Part shown: positions 12,291 through 24,479 of the stretch, in pieces | How the letters are laid out: every line of letters starts with the position of its first letter | Position numbering within the stretch: position 1 is the stretch's first letter | Assembly: GCF_018143015.1 (NCBI RefSeq) | Contig: NC_054742.1 | Location: 53,887,195 to 53,951,194 of the forward strand | Length of the DNA: 64,000 nucleotides | Direction of reading: 5' to 3' | Source: Lytechinus variegatus | Lineage: Eukaryota > Echinodermata > Echinoidea > Temnopleuroida > Toxopneustidae | Notes under the pieces: generated by a model | Told to the model about the DNA's origin: nothing | The model's database searches: none | Seen by the model: the letters and a program-made list of their open reading frames with translations, nothing else | Position numbers and translations under genes: made by a program

Positions 12291-12900
12291 TGTCTCTTGC
12301 AATCTCTCTCTCTCTCTCTCTGCCTCTCACCTGTTCTCACTTTCTCTTTTTCTCTCTCTCCCCCCATTTATATCCTCACAACTATTAGCAGGTACATGAA
12401 ATAACAGACTGAAATTGTGTGTTTTTAATAAGATTGCATTTAATGATTAATGCATAAACAAAATTCATTTATATTCATAAATACATCGTTCTACTCACTG
12501 CATTTTCATAAACTATGGAGAAGACAACACACTTTGCATCACCATGATGCTATCATTCAAGCGTGTAATCTGCACAGGTTACATACCTTACTTTACTCTT
12601 GAAAAAGAGAAACTTTGCTGGGATAGGACATGAAAGAAAAGAAGATATTTGAATCGATTTCATAAAGAAGTGGTTTGCTCAAAGAGATGTAGATAAGCAA
12701 GGTATAGCAATTGCAGCTTGTTGATGACAAGGAGAGAGAGAGACAGAGAAAGTTAGGGTTAATATGGAAGAATGAGAGAGAGGAAAGATAAGAGAAGTGG
12801 TTGAGAGAGGGAGAAAGATTGGGGGTAACAAGAAGTGACCAGAGGGAAAAGAGGAAGAGTGATAGGGGCAGAGATGGGAGGAGGAGGAGCGGAGGGGATG
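12290..12900. repeat. CT-rich and GA-rich low-complexity tracts
   Basis: CT runs at 12301-12362 and a purine-rich (GAGA, GGAGG) tract at about 12728-12900, with ordinary AT-rich sequence between. The pair are roughly complementary in composition, so they could form a weak hairpin or triplex; the open frames over them are low complexity. Confidence 0.6.
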
Positions 12901-12999
12901 ATTCATGTCCATATTGTGCACCAAATACAAAGCATCAAGTCAAATAACTCACTTGGTATGATTATGGACCTACTAGCAAATGCAGTATATCATACAATA

Positions 13000-15900
13000 T
13001 ATTTCAATTATGTTTCATCATTAACTTCCTAATATTTCATTTCTCTATACACAGTATTGCACAAAAACTAAACCATACAGGAAATTCCAAAAAGTATCTA
13101 CATTTTACAAGTTAGTTTGTTTGTACATTCTAACAAACTTCTTGGGCAAGAAAAACCGTGGTGTAAATTGGGTTGATATGATCAAGGAATCAACAATCTA
13201 AGATATCTTATAAATATCAATATGGCATATTAACTACGTTTACATGAAGACCCACTTATACTACTTCTCTTGACACTACAAGAGAGCATATAACTTCTCA
13301 TAAAAAATATGTATAAATAATAAATTTGACATTGGTATTAAGCTTTAGGCTGAAAGTATAGTGCAATATAAGAATAGCTTTATCTTCTTTTATCATGCAA
13401 CAAATAAGTTGGTCCATTCCTAATTTATATATGGATGAATATATACATATTCAAGGTTAGGCAGAATATCAAACAGACTGTCCAATGGATACTAGCATTA
13501 TAAGATGATTAATCATATAACAAATTGAAAGTGTACACATTGACCAATCATTATTTTGGTTTACACTCTTTATTTAACTTGGCAGCTCAAAATGAAAACA
13601 AATCGTAAATAAATCAAAGAGAAACACAGTAATTGCATCAACATATGTTGCATGACGAGTATTGGAGTGGATGCCTGGGTATAAAAAAGGTTAACCAATT
13701 ACAATAACCCGCAGGTCTTTCTCAGAAACCTACTCAAGTCCATCCAGGTCTTAATAAAGAAACTAACATGAAGATATCAAATCTACTTAATCTAAATATT
13801 TCAAGCACAAACCATTATTGATGCATTCGCAATTTGAAAAGTGCAAATATGACATGTGATGGTCGGTTTTGTTAAAATTAGTTATGATGTTGATTTTGAG
13901 ATATCAAATCAAAAGTGAAACTATGAACTGGCAACACAATGGTCCTATTTGAACATTTCAAAACACATGCAAACAATGTCTCATTCAAACTATCAAAACA
14001 TTTATACAAGCATTAAAATGAAAAAATGAATAACATGGCAGTTTAGAGAGCATGACAGTTTAAGGGAGATACTTCAGAATTTCAACTTGAAAGTGTGATG
14101 ACCAGTTCTAAAGAAGTATGATCATGGAAGATGGTTTTGAGATAAGGGTGATTTCTCATATCATCATATAAAACAAATACACATAATTTTATTTGGGCAT
14201 TATACAGTTTGAATTGTTCTGGTGGGTGTTTCATAAAGCTGTTCGTAAGTTCAGAACGACTGGTGATCCTTTCATTTGGTAAACGATATACACCATTGGC
14301 GATGGTTTAGCGTGTAAGAAAGGATCACCAGTCGTTCTTAAAGTCACTCTTAACTTACGAACAGCTTTGTGAAACGGCCCCCTGGTAGCCTGGTTTGGCA
14401 TTTCTTGCTAATGCCCTCAATGATGTATATTTTTATTTTCAAGAATTGTAAAAAGAAAGAAAACAAATTTACTTAACACTCATTGTGAACACTTATCCTT
14501 CAAGTAAGTCATATTTCAAGGTTTTTAGAAACATTTGGCATTTCCAATTTCATAGACAAGAGTTAAAACATTATTTACATTTCTCTGACACTTTGATAAC
14601 ACACAGCAGCTAGAGCTAATAAAGCTGCGGTAATAAATCATATGCCATTGAATAAGCAACTAAAATTGTTCTTAAAATGAAATGCTACATATTACATTAT
14701 CATTATGTTGGCTTTACAAACTTTCTATTGATATATATGTATGATTCAATTATTAAAAAAAAAACTTTGAGGGCTTTTATGCTGAAGGGGATACAGGCAA
14801 CAAAGTTTTAAAAAGGCAAAATATACAGAATATAACAAATCACTACAATTTTTTGACAAAATCTTTTATAAGTTTAGAATAACACTTTCCTCAATTATTT
14901 AACATAGCACAGTAACAAACTTCATCTGTAGCTCTCTTTCAGGCAAGGAAAGATATAAGGCAATACAGACAGAAATTAAAGGCTCAAACATCGCCGCACA
15001 CTGGAAGCATAAGCTAACTTAACAAAGCAACTTTAAAGCAAAAAGCTGTTATGTGCTTGATAATTGTGATTAAAAGAAAATGAACATTACAAAAGTCAGT
15101 CTGGGACACAGGCAAATAAAGTAATGCGAATCATGGGAAAACGGTTAGGAAAGTATACCCTGGTGTATTTTGAACTCATACTAAATGCTCTGTTTTTAAA
15201 AGGTAAAGGTAGACCATAATTCATTTAACACAGGAGGTTAACTTCCTCCCCCCATTCTCGTCATGGTATATTTTTTCAAAGCATGAACGTGAACTGAACA
15301 TGAACTGCATGTGATTTTAATTATTTACTGAAAGTATGCAAAAGTACAATGTGTGCTTATCAGTGCTTATTGTATAGTACTTAGAAAAGCTCCGTAGGGA
15401 TCTAAAGCCCAGATATGGTTAAACACAATTTTTTGGTGAATTCATGCTGTAACAGCTAACCATGGCTCTTGTATACGCAAAGTTACAGTTAATTTCAGTG
15501 ATAACCCTCTGAAGATTCTTCTCATGCTTTTCAAAATTAGTGTGGCGCGGGGCCCTGTTTCATACAGTCTATTGTCAATTACAATCACAACAACTGTGAT
15601 AAGCTACTATAAACATGCCATCTGATTGGCTGTTTACCATAAATCATTGATGGCAAGTTTTAATGAACAGAAGCCCGGAAGACATTACCTTTATGATAAC
15701 ACTGCCATAATGCCAACTCCAATCATTTTCCAACTATTGAATGAAATATTGAAAGAAAAGAGATATTAGTCATGATCATCAAAAAGATACTGATCTGTAT
15801 CTGTTTATCAATACGCACTTGAATCCTCCATTTGACATTTTTGTACTAATACTAAAACATAGAATATCAAGAAACTAAATATATAGCTGATGTCAAAGTC

Positions 15901-17430
15901 AAATTATCTATTTCAAAATATCTTAAAAATTGTCTTCCTTAAATATAATCTTAATTAAATTAATCTCTGCTTTTTGTAGAACAAGGTCTATAGTATATGG
16001 ACTATTCCAGTAATCTATCATATGATGCAGAACATATTCTTGATATCTCATTATTCTTACGGTTGGTATATCAGTACACACATCCATACTGTGCTTTTTC
16101 TTTTCATGACAGTATTTCTAGCTCGACAGTTTAATGTAGATTAGTAACCTTAGTGGTGGATTATAAATATGATTGCTGCATGAGAGTATGCTTACAAATT
16201 TTTGTTAAAAGATTAGATGCTGAATATTGTTTAAATGAGTTGATGTATACATTCATTTTAAATATCAAAAAGTTTTAAAAAATCATTTTGCAAGAAAGGG
16301 TTCAATCCTTGACTAGAGGATTGAACATTCAAGCAAATCACTGGGCAGCTCTAAGAAGGATAAAGAAAGATGACACATGAGAGTATTGATTGCACTTGGT
16401 CCATTTTGCCTAAAGTGTACCAATCTTCTAAAAATTAGGAGCTATATACAGCTAATACATACAAATAAAGGAGAAAAAGATCCCTCCCACTCCAAAAATA
16501 AATAATTATTAATAGCAATAGTAAAAACAAAAGTGCTCTTGATAAAATGCCCTGAAATATATAGGTATAGTTTAACTTTCGAATTGAATAAAATACTTAG
16601 ATATATGAACAGAACATGTTAGTAATTGGCACAATTTCACACAAGCAATGTACAGAGGGCATGATAGCCTTGTTGCAGGTGAAAACAATATAAATTTTAT
16701 AATGGCCCCGATTCATAAAAACTGCATATCAATGGAGGATACAAGCTCCCATTATAAGCAACTTAAATCCTGCAACTTCATTGGTGCAGAGAAAACTGTC
16801 CTAAATTTCTCTTTAAAAAGTTGTTGACAAAAGGTTTGTGAGCCAGGGCCCTTGCTCTAAATGATAAAAGGCAAACATGTATGTGATTATTGAATGAAAG
16901 AAAAACAATTTCAGAAAATATATTCATACAATTCCCATATAAATATTATTCAAGATGCACTGTACATGACAAAATAAATGGTTTTTAACATAATGTAGCT
17001 ATGGGCACCAATAGGAACTGACAACATTAGTATGTTGCCTACATGTTTTGAGAGTCATATACTGATAAAAAAATTTGAGTAATAAGATGAATTTTAGTTA
17101 ATCGATAATAACCCTCTGTTGGTGAATTTTAGGAAAGACCACTGAATGCCCAGTCGATATTCAGCCATATATTCTGATCATTTCTGAAAGGAGTGCTTCA
17201 ACCTGACAAGTCAGACTACTTCCCTTTGCTCAGATACTGTTCCAATATTGTTCAGCTTTCAGCAATATCTTTTAAAATGTAGATGCCATGACTTATTATG
17301 CTTTCAAAATTAAACTTGATAAAACTTTTTGAATTGTAGATTGAAACCAACAAAAGCCAATAGCATAGTACACCACAGTGTATACTGGCATTGCTAGATC
17401 TGTAGCTACAAGTACTAGCATCACTGACCC
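13000..17430. other. Intergenic stretch with scattered mini-elements
   Basis: No coding exon was found. It contains a foldback at 14221-14382. It also has two segments that begin or end with the GGGGCCCTGTTTCAT or GCCCCGATTCATAAA type of motif common to foldback elements of this window (about 15550-15670 and 16700-16855). Elsewhere it is AT-rich and unremarkable. Confidence 0.45.
14221..14382. mobile_element. Foldback mini-element, GGTGGGTGTTTCATAAAGC family (copy 1)
   Basis: Begins GGTGGGTGTTTCATAAAGC and ends with the inverse, GCTTTGTGAAACGGCCCCC. The inner arms, TGTTCGTAAGTT and AACTTACGAACA, also pair, and the centre holds an inverted ACGACTGGTGATCCTTTC. The whole 162 bp can fold into one hairpin. 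A second member is at 36816-36987. Confidence 0.75.
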
Positions 17431-17499
17431 TTCAAGTTCATTTTGTAGAGACCAGATTTCTTCACTCAGAGTCGAGAAAGAGTGAGTGGACCAAGAGTA

Positions 17500-17642
17500 A
17501 CAAGTACATTCTTAGGATGGAGGACCAGTTCACCAAATGGGTTGAATGCGTTCCCCTGCCCTCACAGATGGCTGAGGTTACGGCTCATGCCGCGGTCAAT
17601 GAATGTGTCTGTATATTTGGGTTCCCCTTCTAGATATTCACC
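17500..17642 (+). pseudogene. Integrase catalytic-core fragment 1
   Basis: Reads KYILRMEDQFTKWVECVPLP and then AVNECVCIFGFPF-stop-IFTNRG. This is the usual Ty3/gypsy arrangement of the integrase core, where a D in the DxFTKW motif is the first acidic residue and the stop falls just before the second (xxxDxG). Here the second reads TNRG, so an Asn replaces the expected Asp. Confidence 0.65.
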
Positions 17643-17644
17643 AA

Positions 17645-17806
17645 CCGGGGTCCCGTAACATAAAGGTTAGCTATTGATCGTTAATTTGAAAGAACAATTC
17701 TGATTGCTCCTTAGTCTACTGAGCAAAAATGTGCATGCAACGATGACCTTGATAGGCCATTTCATTTAGCGATTAATTGCTAACCTTTGTGTTACGGCGC
17801 CCAGGG
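17645..17806. mobile_element. Foldback mini-element inserted in the integrase
   Basis: Terminal inverted repeat: GGTCCCGTAACATAAAGGTTAGC at the left pairs with GCTAACCTTTGTGTTACGG at the right (split by small mismatches). It splits the integrase frame exactly between TNRG and QGRIFES, so it arrived after the retroelement. A diverged relative is at about 37905-38060. Confidence 0.75.
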
Positions 17807-17941
17807 CAGAATTTTTGAGAGTATACAAGCTTATAAGGCAAGACCAACTCCAAATTGGAGATCGGCCAATGGGCAAGTTGAGAGGTTCAACCAACCTTGT
17901 TGGATGCAGTACGTTGCTACATTGACAAATCCTTAAATCAA
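17807..17941 (+). pseudogene. Integrase core fragment 2
   Basis: Reads GRIFES, then ANGQVERFNQ and, after a one-base shift, LLDAVRCYIDKSLNQW. The E of NGQVERFN is the expected third acidic residue of a Ty3/gypsy integrase. One frameshift lies in the middle. Confidence 0.65.
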
Positions 17942-18115
17942 TGGCCCGAATTCTCAAAGGCTGGCAAACTTAGCCCAGGCTAACTTTGGCCCATTGGCTA
18001 TCTCCTTGGGGCTACATGTAAGTTAGCCAACTGAGCATTTCACAAAGCATGGGCTAAATTTAGCCCACCGGGCTAGATCTAGCCCACCTGGCTAAATGAT
18101 GGGCTAAATCATGAA
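17942..18115. mobile_element. GGGCTAA-rich insertion
   Basis: A segment with repeated TAGCCCA and GGGCTAAATTTAGCCC motifs separates integrase fragments 2 and 3. It begins with CCCGAATTCTCAAAGGCTGG and has an internal palindrome. It is probably another mini-element; the exact ends are uncertain. Confidence 0.5.
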
Positions 18116-18387
18116 CTGAAGGTAGCAAAACAATTACCAACATCAGTTTTCTGCTGCTTGATCCACAGTAAATAGGAGCACGGGATTCACACCCAATCAG
18201 ATTATGTTGGGTCGCAAGACCAATCAGCCTGCAGAATGTGTCTTTCCCTTCCTCCATCCAGGCCTGACATGTCATTGGATGATTACTCTACCAAACCCGC
18301 AGAAAATATGTGTCGAGCGCATGATACCACTCGTGCAACACTTCGCTCCACACAAAGACAGATGAAGAAAGACTACGATGTAAGGAT
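18116..18387 (+). pseudogene. Integrase fragment 3 (region after the core)
   Basis: Includes RPDMSLDDYSTKPAEN and RAHDTTRATLRSTQRQMKKD, which fit the helical stretch that precedes the GPY/F domain in Ty3/gypsy integrases. It ends at about DYDVRI, where the non-LTR insertion begins. Confidence 0.6.
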
Positions 18388-19960
18388 ACCTGCTCAAATA
18401 ATCAAATATTCATTCCCAAACATAGAAAAATAATCTTCCAACACAACATATACTGGCCCCAAAATATGGAACGAAATTCCGGATTACATAAAAAAATCTT
18501 TGTCGACAACCAGCTTTAATATAAAATGAAAAAAATGCTTCTGTCATTATATGATGCACCACGCCGTACACCGGGGTACGGCGTTGTGCAGCGCCATCTC
18601 GTGTTGTAATATAGTGTACAGTTACATTGTTGTCATGGTGATCACGGTCGTACGATCGGTGCGACAATCATGACAATGAATGGGGACAATGATCACGCCT
18701 ATTTCCTTTCTTTGATACAATCTAATGCCAATAATAGTAAACAAATTTAGTATACTATGCTTTTCGACAGCTAACTTACACAAAAGATTAGCTTATAGTC
18801 CCAAAACTCGCCCTGGTACATGCGGTGGGGGTGGTGTAGGCTTATTACTCGTCCATCACAGGCACAGCGCAGTGCATGTGCAGCGCATTTGCAATGGTAT
18901 TGCATGAATTTCCAAAAGTGAAGATAGCCATTAGTTTTTGTATAATGATCGAGCAATATTGGGGGAGAGCTAAAATTAAATTTATGGACTTTGATTCTTG
19001 TGATTAACGTCAGTTATTATAATTTACGTAATAAATTATATTAATGTCATTACAATGATTTTATAATTTTATTTCCATTCATTTTGTATTAATTTATTTA
19101 CCGGGTAGTAGACCAGCAACACGATACAATTAAACGTAGCTAACTTCGCTTCGGATTGTGTACACAATCATGTCGGTCACGGGCGGCTACAAAGACCTTC
19201 TTAAGCCGAAGAAAAAATACAAGAAACTTAGCAGGAAGGACAAACTTGATAATGCAAGAGAGAGGGTGGTTAGGAAGTTGGGGGAGGAGAAGATTGAGGA
19301 AATTGTGACAACTACAGGTATCATTATTGAACAGTGAAGATTAGAACAGAACATGAAAATTAGAATAAAGTTATCATTTGCATGCATTGTTACATAAGAT
19401 CACTAAAAAGAAAAAAAAAATCTGTACAAAACATTATACTTGTACACATTTTTTGGTAACCCAGGGTACAGCGCAAAAAATAAAATTAATAATTCAACAA
19501 AATGGCAGATTATTATTTGGTACCCCAGGGTACCTAATACTGCATCATATATATAAATATTTCCCATCTTACGTCTCCTTTCGACTTCAAACATGATAAC
19601 ATGAACCATGGACAATTTGTTGTTGCGGCATTTATACTTTGCCCCCACTGATATTTTGTTGAGCTTTGTATTTCATTTAGTACTTCATGCCCGCCTCCTG
19701 CTCATGTCTCCCTCTCTTGTTCCCTTTCCTTTTCTTTTCTCTGCCCTTTCCTTTGTATTGTGTATTGTATTGTATTTTTGTCTACAGGCTTATCCCGCCA
19801 CAAGCCTAAGCTTTTAGGGTATACGCCTTCTTCCTTAAACTCAATACTAGTATGTACATATTTATATTTTTTTATAACAAATTGATTTATGTATGAATTT
19901 GTTTATGAAAAATGTACTGAAATGGAAGAAAATAAATGTTTTATTTGAATTGAATTAAAT
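18388..19960 (+). mobile_element. 5'-truncated non-LTR retrotransposon fragment, itself interrupted
   Basis: A reverse-transcriptase C-terminal signature, TGPKIWNEIPDYIKKSLSTT, is readable at about 18449-18508. The 3' end (about 19590-19955) is an untranslated tail with AATAAA and a TTGAATTGAATT repeat, as in CR1/L2-type elements. Between them (about 18545-19590) is a further 1 kb segment that fits neither and carries the exon at 19170. The gypsy integrase resumes right after the tail, so this is an insertion. Confidence 0.6.
19170..19317 (+). CDS. Possible first exon of an unassigned gene or nested element
   Basis: An ATG opens a frame of 49 codons plus one base, ending at ACAG|GTATCA, a plausible donor. 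The peptide is very basic and polar: MSVTGGYKDLLKPKKKYKKL followed by SRKDKLDNARERVVRKLGEE and a short acidic end. The base composition and lack of low complexity set it apart from its flanks. I know no homologue. It sits in the 1 kb insertion inside the non-LTR fragment, so it may be an exon of a nested transposon or of a host gene. No partner exon was identified; the MULE-like fragment at 24480 is one candidate. Confidence 0.35.
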
Positions 19961-19961
19961 C

Positions 19962-20060
19962 GATTTGAGGAGGGAGATCGGGTCTATCTCTTAGATTCTG
20001 AAACCCCTTGAGGAAAGTGCAAGAAGCTGCTGTCCCCTTAGAAGGGTCAAGCAATATAAT
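19962..20060 (+). pseudogene. Integrase C-terminal GPY/F-like fragment
   Basis: Reads FEEGDRVYLLDSETP-stop-GKCKKLLSP-stop-KG. The conserved Trp before KG is replaced by TAG and an earlier lysine codon by TGA. The following sequence up to the PHD has no clear frame. Confidence 0.6.
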
Positions 20061-20182
20061 CTACAAGAGATGTTCTATCTGTACCAAGTCATATATTATG
20101 AAGTGTTGACTCTTAACCATGACAGACTGAAAAAATGTACAGATCGGAGCAAGGTCTCCACATCTAACTTTGGAGAGACGTA

Positions 20183-20330
20183 TACTGTCACTGCAGGAAG
20201 CCTGATGATGGTTCGCTCTTGATCCAATGCAATGGGTGTGATGAATGGTCTCATGGTAACTGTGTCCGTGTGACAGAAACTGAAAGTCTGCACATCTATA
20301 AATATTTTTTGCCCCTTCTGTAGGCAGAAG
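20183..20330 (+). pseudogene. PHD finger at the end of the gypsy-like pol
   Basis: Reads YCHCRKPDDGSLLIQC, CDEWSHGNCVRVTETE and, after a one-base shift near TATTTTTTGCCC, CPFCRQ. Spacing of the Cys and His residues fits a C4HC3 PHD finger of the CFP1/TAF3-like type, and the DEW aromatic residue is present. The frameshift before the last Cys pair means this copy is not functional. Confidence 0.7.
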
Positions 20331-20639
20331 CAACACAATCCGCCAAGAGAAGAGGGCAAAATACATTTTTTTTTCTCTCTCTATTTCACAGGAGCACCAT
20401 GGCACAATCCTGTGTTATCCAAATGGAGTTGGAGGAAATTCTTAATTCTTGTAATTATTTGTAAGCTCTGGGGAGGAGCGGGAAGAAGAGGAAGGCCCCC
20501 AGCTAGCAGAGGAAGCCCCCTACCAAGACTGCCGGTTCATTCACTCACCGCCTCCAAAAAAAACATGGGTGAAGCACAAGAAAAGGAGGAAGAAGGCAAG
20601 AATGAGCCCAAGCCTCTGGACCCCATACAATACAGGGCA

Positions 20640-20830
20640 GGGCCAACATTATTGTGCCCCCCCAAAAAAAAAAACCCAGGGCTGTTGGACAAGGCAGGGG
20701 TAGGGGCCTAGAAAATATTGTTGTGCCCCCCCCTAAAAAAATAGGGCTGTAGGGGCCTAGAAAATTATTTGACTGTTGGTCGAAAAGCCAACAATGTGCC
20801 CATTACCTCGCCTACAATACGCATTTCCCC
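20640..20830. repeat. C-run repeat with two GGGCTGT...GGGGCCTAGAAAAT units
   Basis: Two adjacent degenerate units each contain TTGTGCCCCCCC, an A-run, AGGGCTG and TAGGGGCCTAGAAAAT. This is a small tandem duplication between the PHD fragment and the open stretch at 20860. Confidence 0.55.
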
Positions 20831-20859
20831 CCTAACAGGATCCAAGCAAAAAGAGAGGA

Positions 20860-21099
20860 ATGGGGGAACCTGGAAAGCAGCCTGAGCAACCCCTTGACTT
20901 GGTTGGAGGAGTATTGAATTATTGCGACCAAGAGACTTACACATCTCCAGACTCCGTCGACGAGTTGGTCAGGCTGCAGCAGGGACGAAACACCTGGAAG
21001 ATTGCAATGGGTATTCACCCTAAGCAAGTGAGTACTTTCACCAAAAGGCATTGGCAGGCCCTTCTTCCACACCTCAATAAACCTGCAAATTTTGAGTGA
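20860..21099 (+). pseudogene. Unassigned coding-like relic downstream of the gypsy-like element
   Basis: A 79-codon open stretch containing KIAMGIHPKQVSTFTKRHWQ, then stop. It has coding-like composition and lies in the same orientation as the retroelement. It may be the end of the element's polyprotein or a second element; it is not recognised. Confidence 0.3.
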
Positions 21100-21836
21100 A
21101 GTTGGATTCGATTTCGCAATGCCCCCGAAAAGCCCAAACAGGAACGGCTGTTTAACGCCCTCCTTGATGTGGGCACTCGAGTATAGCTGCTAGTGCTGCA
21201 GAAGATGAAAAAAAACGTCCATGCCATTAGCCGCCACGTAACTAGGAAAAAGTGCCCTTGAGCCAGAGAATCCATTCAATGGCACTATGGCCCTGATGAG
21301 AGCCTGGTCAAGTGAGTTTCCAAATTGCTCTTACTAGAAACAGATGCCCCATACCTTCAACCTCGCCCAAGAATGAGGTTCAATGCAAGGTCTGCATGAC
21401 ATTTGCAAAAGAGTGAATAAAGGTTTTCTGTTTTTGAAAAAAATTAAAAAGGAATAAATGAATCAATTTAAGGCCCAGAATGTCAGCATCGAATACATTA
21501 GTTAACTACCTAAGCTGATTACTCAACTATCACCATAGCTATATCGTACCTGGATTAAGTATCTGTGTTTTAAGAGTTATTACACTCCATACCTACACTT
21601 TTTGGATTTAAACAGCAGAGCTTTGCTTGCACGACATGGAGCCCTTTCATGTACATGGGGAACTAGGTCATTCTAGACCGAGAAGTCTGCCTGACGTACT
21701 GGGCTGGATTGTCCAGATTAAAAACACGTCAAATTGGAATGTCACTCTTTGGCTAACCTGTGAAGGCCTCCATATGAATTTTAAATGGAAGTTGGTAATA
21801 ACACGAGGCGAAACATAGGAAACATACATGTATATA

Positions 21837-21860
21837 CAGTTGAAGCCAGAGGTTTACATA
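21837..21860 (+). mobile_element. Single terminal repeat of a Tc1/mariner-type element
   Basis: CAGTTGAAGCCAGAGGTTTA follows a TA dinucleotide. It closely resembles the CAGTTGAAGTC...TTTACATACAC ends of Tc1-like fish and invertebrate elements. No second terminal repeat or transposase was found nearby, so this is a solo end or a truncated copy. Confidence 0.6.
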
Positions 21861-22319
21861 CACCCAGGAAATTCAAAGAAAAGTTGACACTTGCCAAACA
21901 TCATAAAATTGACTGTATCTTATAAAACATTTGCGCTATCATGATGAATTTTATATCAAACAGACAAGTGTGACAGGCCCCTTCATCACATTGCTTTGTC
22001 ATCAGGAGCTGAAAAATATTCAGGTGTCATTTTTCCCAATAATATCTTCATATTTTAGACAAATTAAATGATTACTTTTTTTTTCTTCAAAGAAAATTCC
22101 ACTTGAAATATACTTTAATCCCAATGGCATCCCTATTATGTGAAAGTGCTAAACATTCTCTTTCATTTGACACCAAATTTGTCATGGTCGTATTTATATT
22201 TCTGAATATATATATATAATGTATATATTTCACATAAGTAAAAGAGATTTATAGGGATAAATCTTGTCAGTCGGGAGGTGTGTTGTGAAATATATTAGTA
22301 TGTAAGTAACGAAGATGGC

Positions 22320-22560
22320 TTGCCATACTTTAGGGTGCATGTATGTAAGCATGTATCTCGTGTGCACGGCTGAGCTCACACCACAGGCTGATAGTACGTG
22401 ACGGCAGAACTGGGTTTGGACATGGAATTGGATGCACCTATATACCTACCAATCCTTGATTCCAGGTCCTTCTGGTTCTATGATCAAGCAAGTTGTAAAG
22501 TAAGTGAACACATTACCACTAGGGATTTCACAACAATGGCATAGGATATCACATTTCAGA
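22320..22560. repeat. Direct repeat flanking the MULE-like fragment (left copy)
   Basis: Shares GCAGAACTGGxTTTGGA, CCTACCAATCC, TTCCAxGTxCT and the CACTxGG...TCACAACAAT block with 24945-25160, in the same orientation about 2.6 kb away. It may be part of the same element as the fragment at 24480, or a segmental duplication. Confidence 0.5.
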
Positions 22561-24479
22561 GATCCATGTACAAGTGCCAGGATGTGTCCTTCTTTGACTC
22601 AAGTGAAGAAGGGAATCTTGGTCATTCGTATAACTAATGTATCTTATGAGGGAGCATTAAGTGTTGTACGGAAAAATCATACTGCATTTCGGCCAAAATC
22701 GGGTGCCAAAAACTTGGAAGCCCTCCTGCTTGAACATGATACTCATTAATTGCTTTCAAAGGGAATACAGTAAAAATATTATCAGCAGAGCCAAGGAAAC
22801 TACACATCTGTCACTCAACAAAGCTGCCATGGGAAAAACAACTAAAAAGTAGGAATAATGAATTTTAAAGATGGCTTGACGATTTAAAATGATTTATTAG
22901 CTGGCTGACAAACTACCTACATAATGATTGTTTGTTTTGAATGAGTAGGGGGGTTGTCCAGACGGTGAGTCATGGCTCGGCCCAAAAAGGTGCAGGGCCG
23001 ATATTTGTCTTGGTTACAGGGCGTGGGCATCCAGGGGACACGGGCACAATGCCCGCACAAGTATTATCCGCACTTTAGTGAGGCGCGGCGGTAATTCATC
23101 ATTCTGGTCTTGGCTTTACTTAGAGCTGGTTGTGTACGACGGAAAGTTCACAAATTCCCACCTCTTCCTCTTGTGATATTTAGAGAATTATAGGCATATT
23201 GTTGGGGGAATTATATTGTCCTACATGTAGGTCATGCATTTCGTATGTGATGCTACACTTCATTTTTCACTCTCTGAGTGCGAATTCGCAAATTTATTGT
23301 AACACAAATGTAGAATCTGTTCGATAATATCATGTCCATGCACGTGGAGGACTGCAATTTGTCTTATGAGTTAATTGGGGAGGTTATAAAAGAACCGGGT
23401 CAGTAATAAAGGAACCATTGACATGTCAGGTTTGAAGAATTTTAGGCAACTTGAGTTGCTGATTGTGATGTTCGCCATGTTGATATGTCTTTTAAAGATG
23501 ATAATGAATACAGCTTGCAGTCTAGTAAGTATTTAACATTCGGTGTAAATATTTTTCTAATTGTATTGAATTGTTCAATTTCAGGTTCTTTGGTATGATA
23601 TATGTATCTTAAGGAATTTTGTGACGAACTAAAAAAAAAAAGCAGTATCTCTGTGATCTGAAAGCATATTTGGATGAATTTTGGGAGAATATCAAACTTG
23701 GGGATTAACTCAGGTCAGCTGGGAGTGTAAAATTGGTTGAGGGCATAGGGCATGATGCGGGGTCGTATAGCATGTATCGATAGAGTAATGAAGTAGGTAC
23801 CCCTAATTATTCATGGTATTTTAGGCTGCTCTGGTCATGTTTGGCAAGTTGAAGGGCGAAGCACGAATCTGAATTAGGGGGCAATTAGCCTGGTTGCACA
23901 CCTATCGTCGTGCATATGTAATATGGGCTGTAAGGGAATTTTATCGTCCTTTCCTATTTTGGATTGTGGTAAGGTGGGTTTTCGCCCATACCCGTTTTTG
24001 GGAGGAATGTTGACGCCTTTCTGATTACTGGTTAATCACACTTATTTGACTTCTTAGACGTGTGAACTCGATTTGACGATCACTCATTCATGAGCTGCGG
24101 ATTTAATTTTAACGTTCATACACCTCTTCCTATAATTATAGTGTGTCTAACTTTCTTCTGAGAGTTCAAACTTAAGACGTAACGTTTTTCACTTTCTAAT
24201 TCCATGAAGAGCCCACAAACTCTTCATTTGAAATTATATGTTTGAAAAGTAAATTAAGTGTCAATTGACTTTATTATATAAAAATGCATTCGCTTCTTAA
24301 TTGAAGATGACATTTTAAAAGGTTTGATTGGATTTAGTAGCTACCAGAAGACATGCAGAGCACATCATTTTAACTATGAGAAGTAAGAAATATTTGAACT
24401 CATGATACACAATTATATTAATAATATTGACAATACTTCATTTTCTATTTTTTATCTTTCAATCTCTTTGACTACCTAG

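Larger units (their letters stand above)
17430..20340 (+). mobile_element. Broken Ty3/gypsy-like retroelement (integrase to PHD part), with nested insertions
   Basis: Pieces of one integrase follow each other in order on the plus strand. These are the catalytic-core start (17500-17640), the core around NGQVERFN (17807-17941), the following helical region around MSLDDYSTKPAENM (18116-18387), and the C-terminal GPY/F-like domain (19962-20060, EEGDRVYLLDSETP then KCKKLLSP). A PHD finger (20183-20327) comes last. The pieces are separated by three insertions (17645-17806, 17942-18115, about 18388-19960). Stops (TAG after FGFPF; TGA and TAG in the GPY/F part) and frameshifts show it is dead. The LTRs, gag and reverse transcriptase were not found. 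The order and motifs fit known Ty3/gypsy pol C-termini. Confidence 0.7.
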
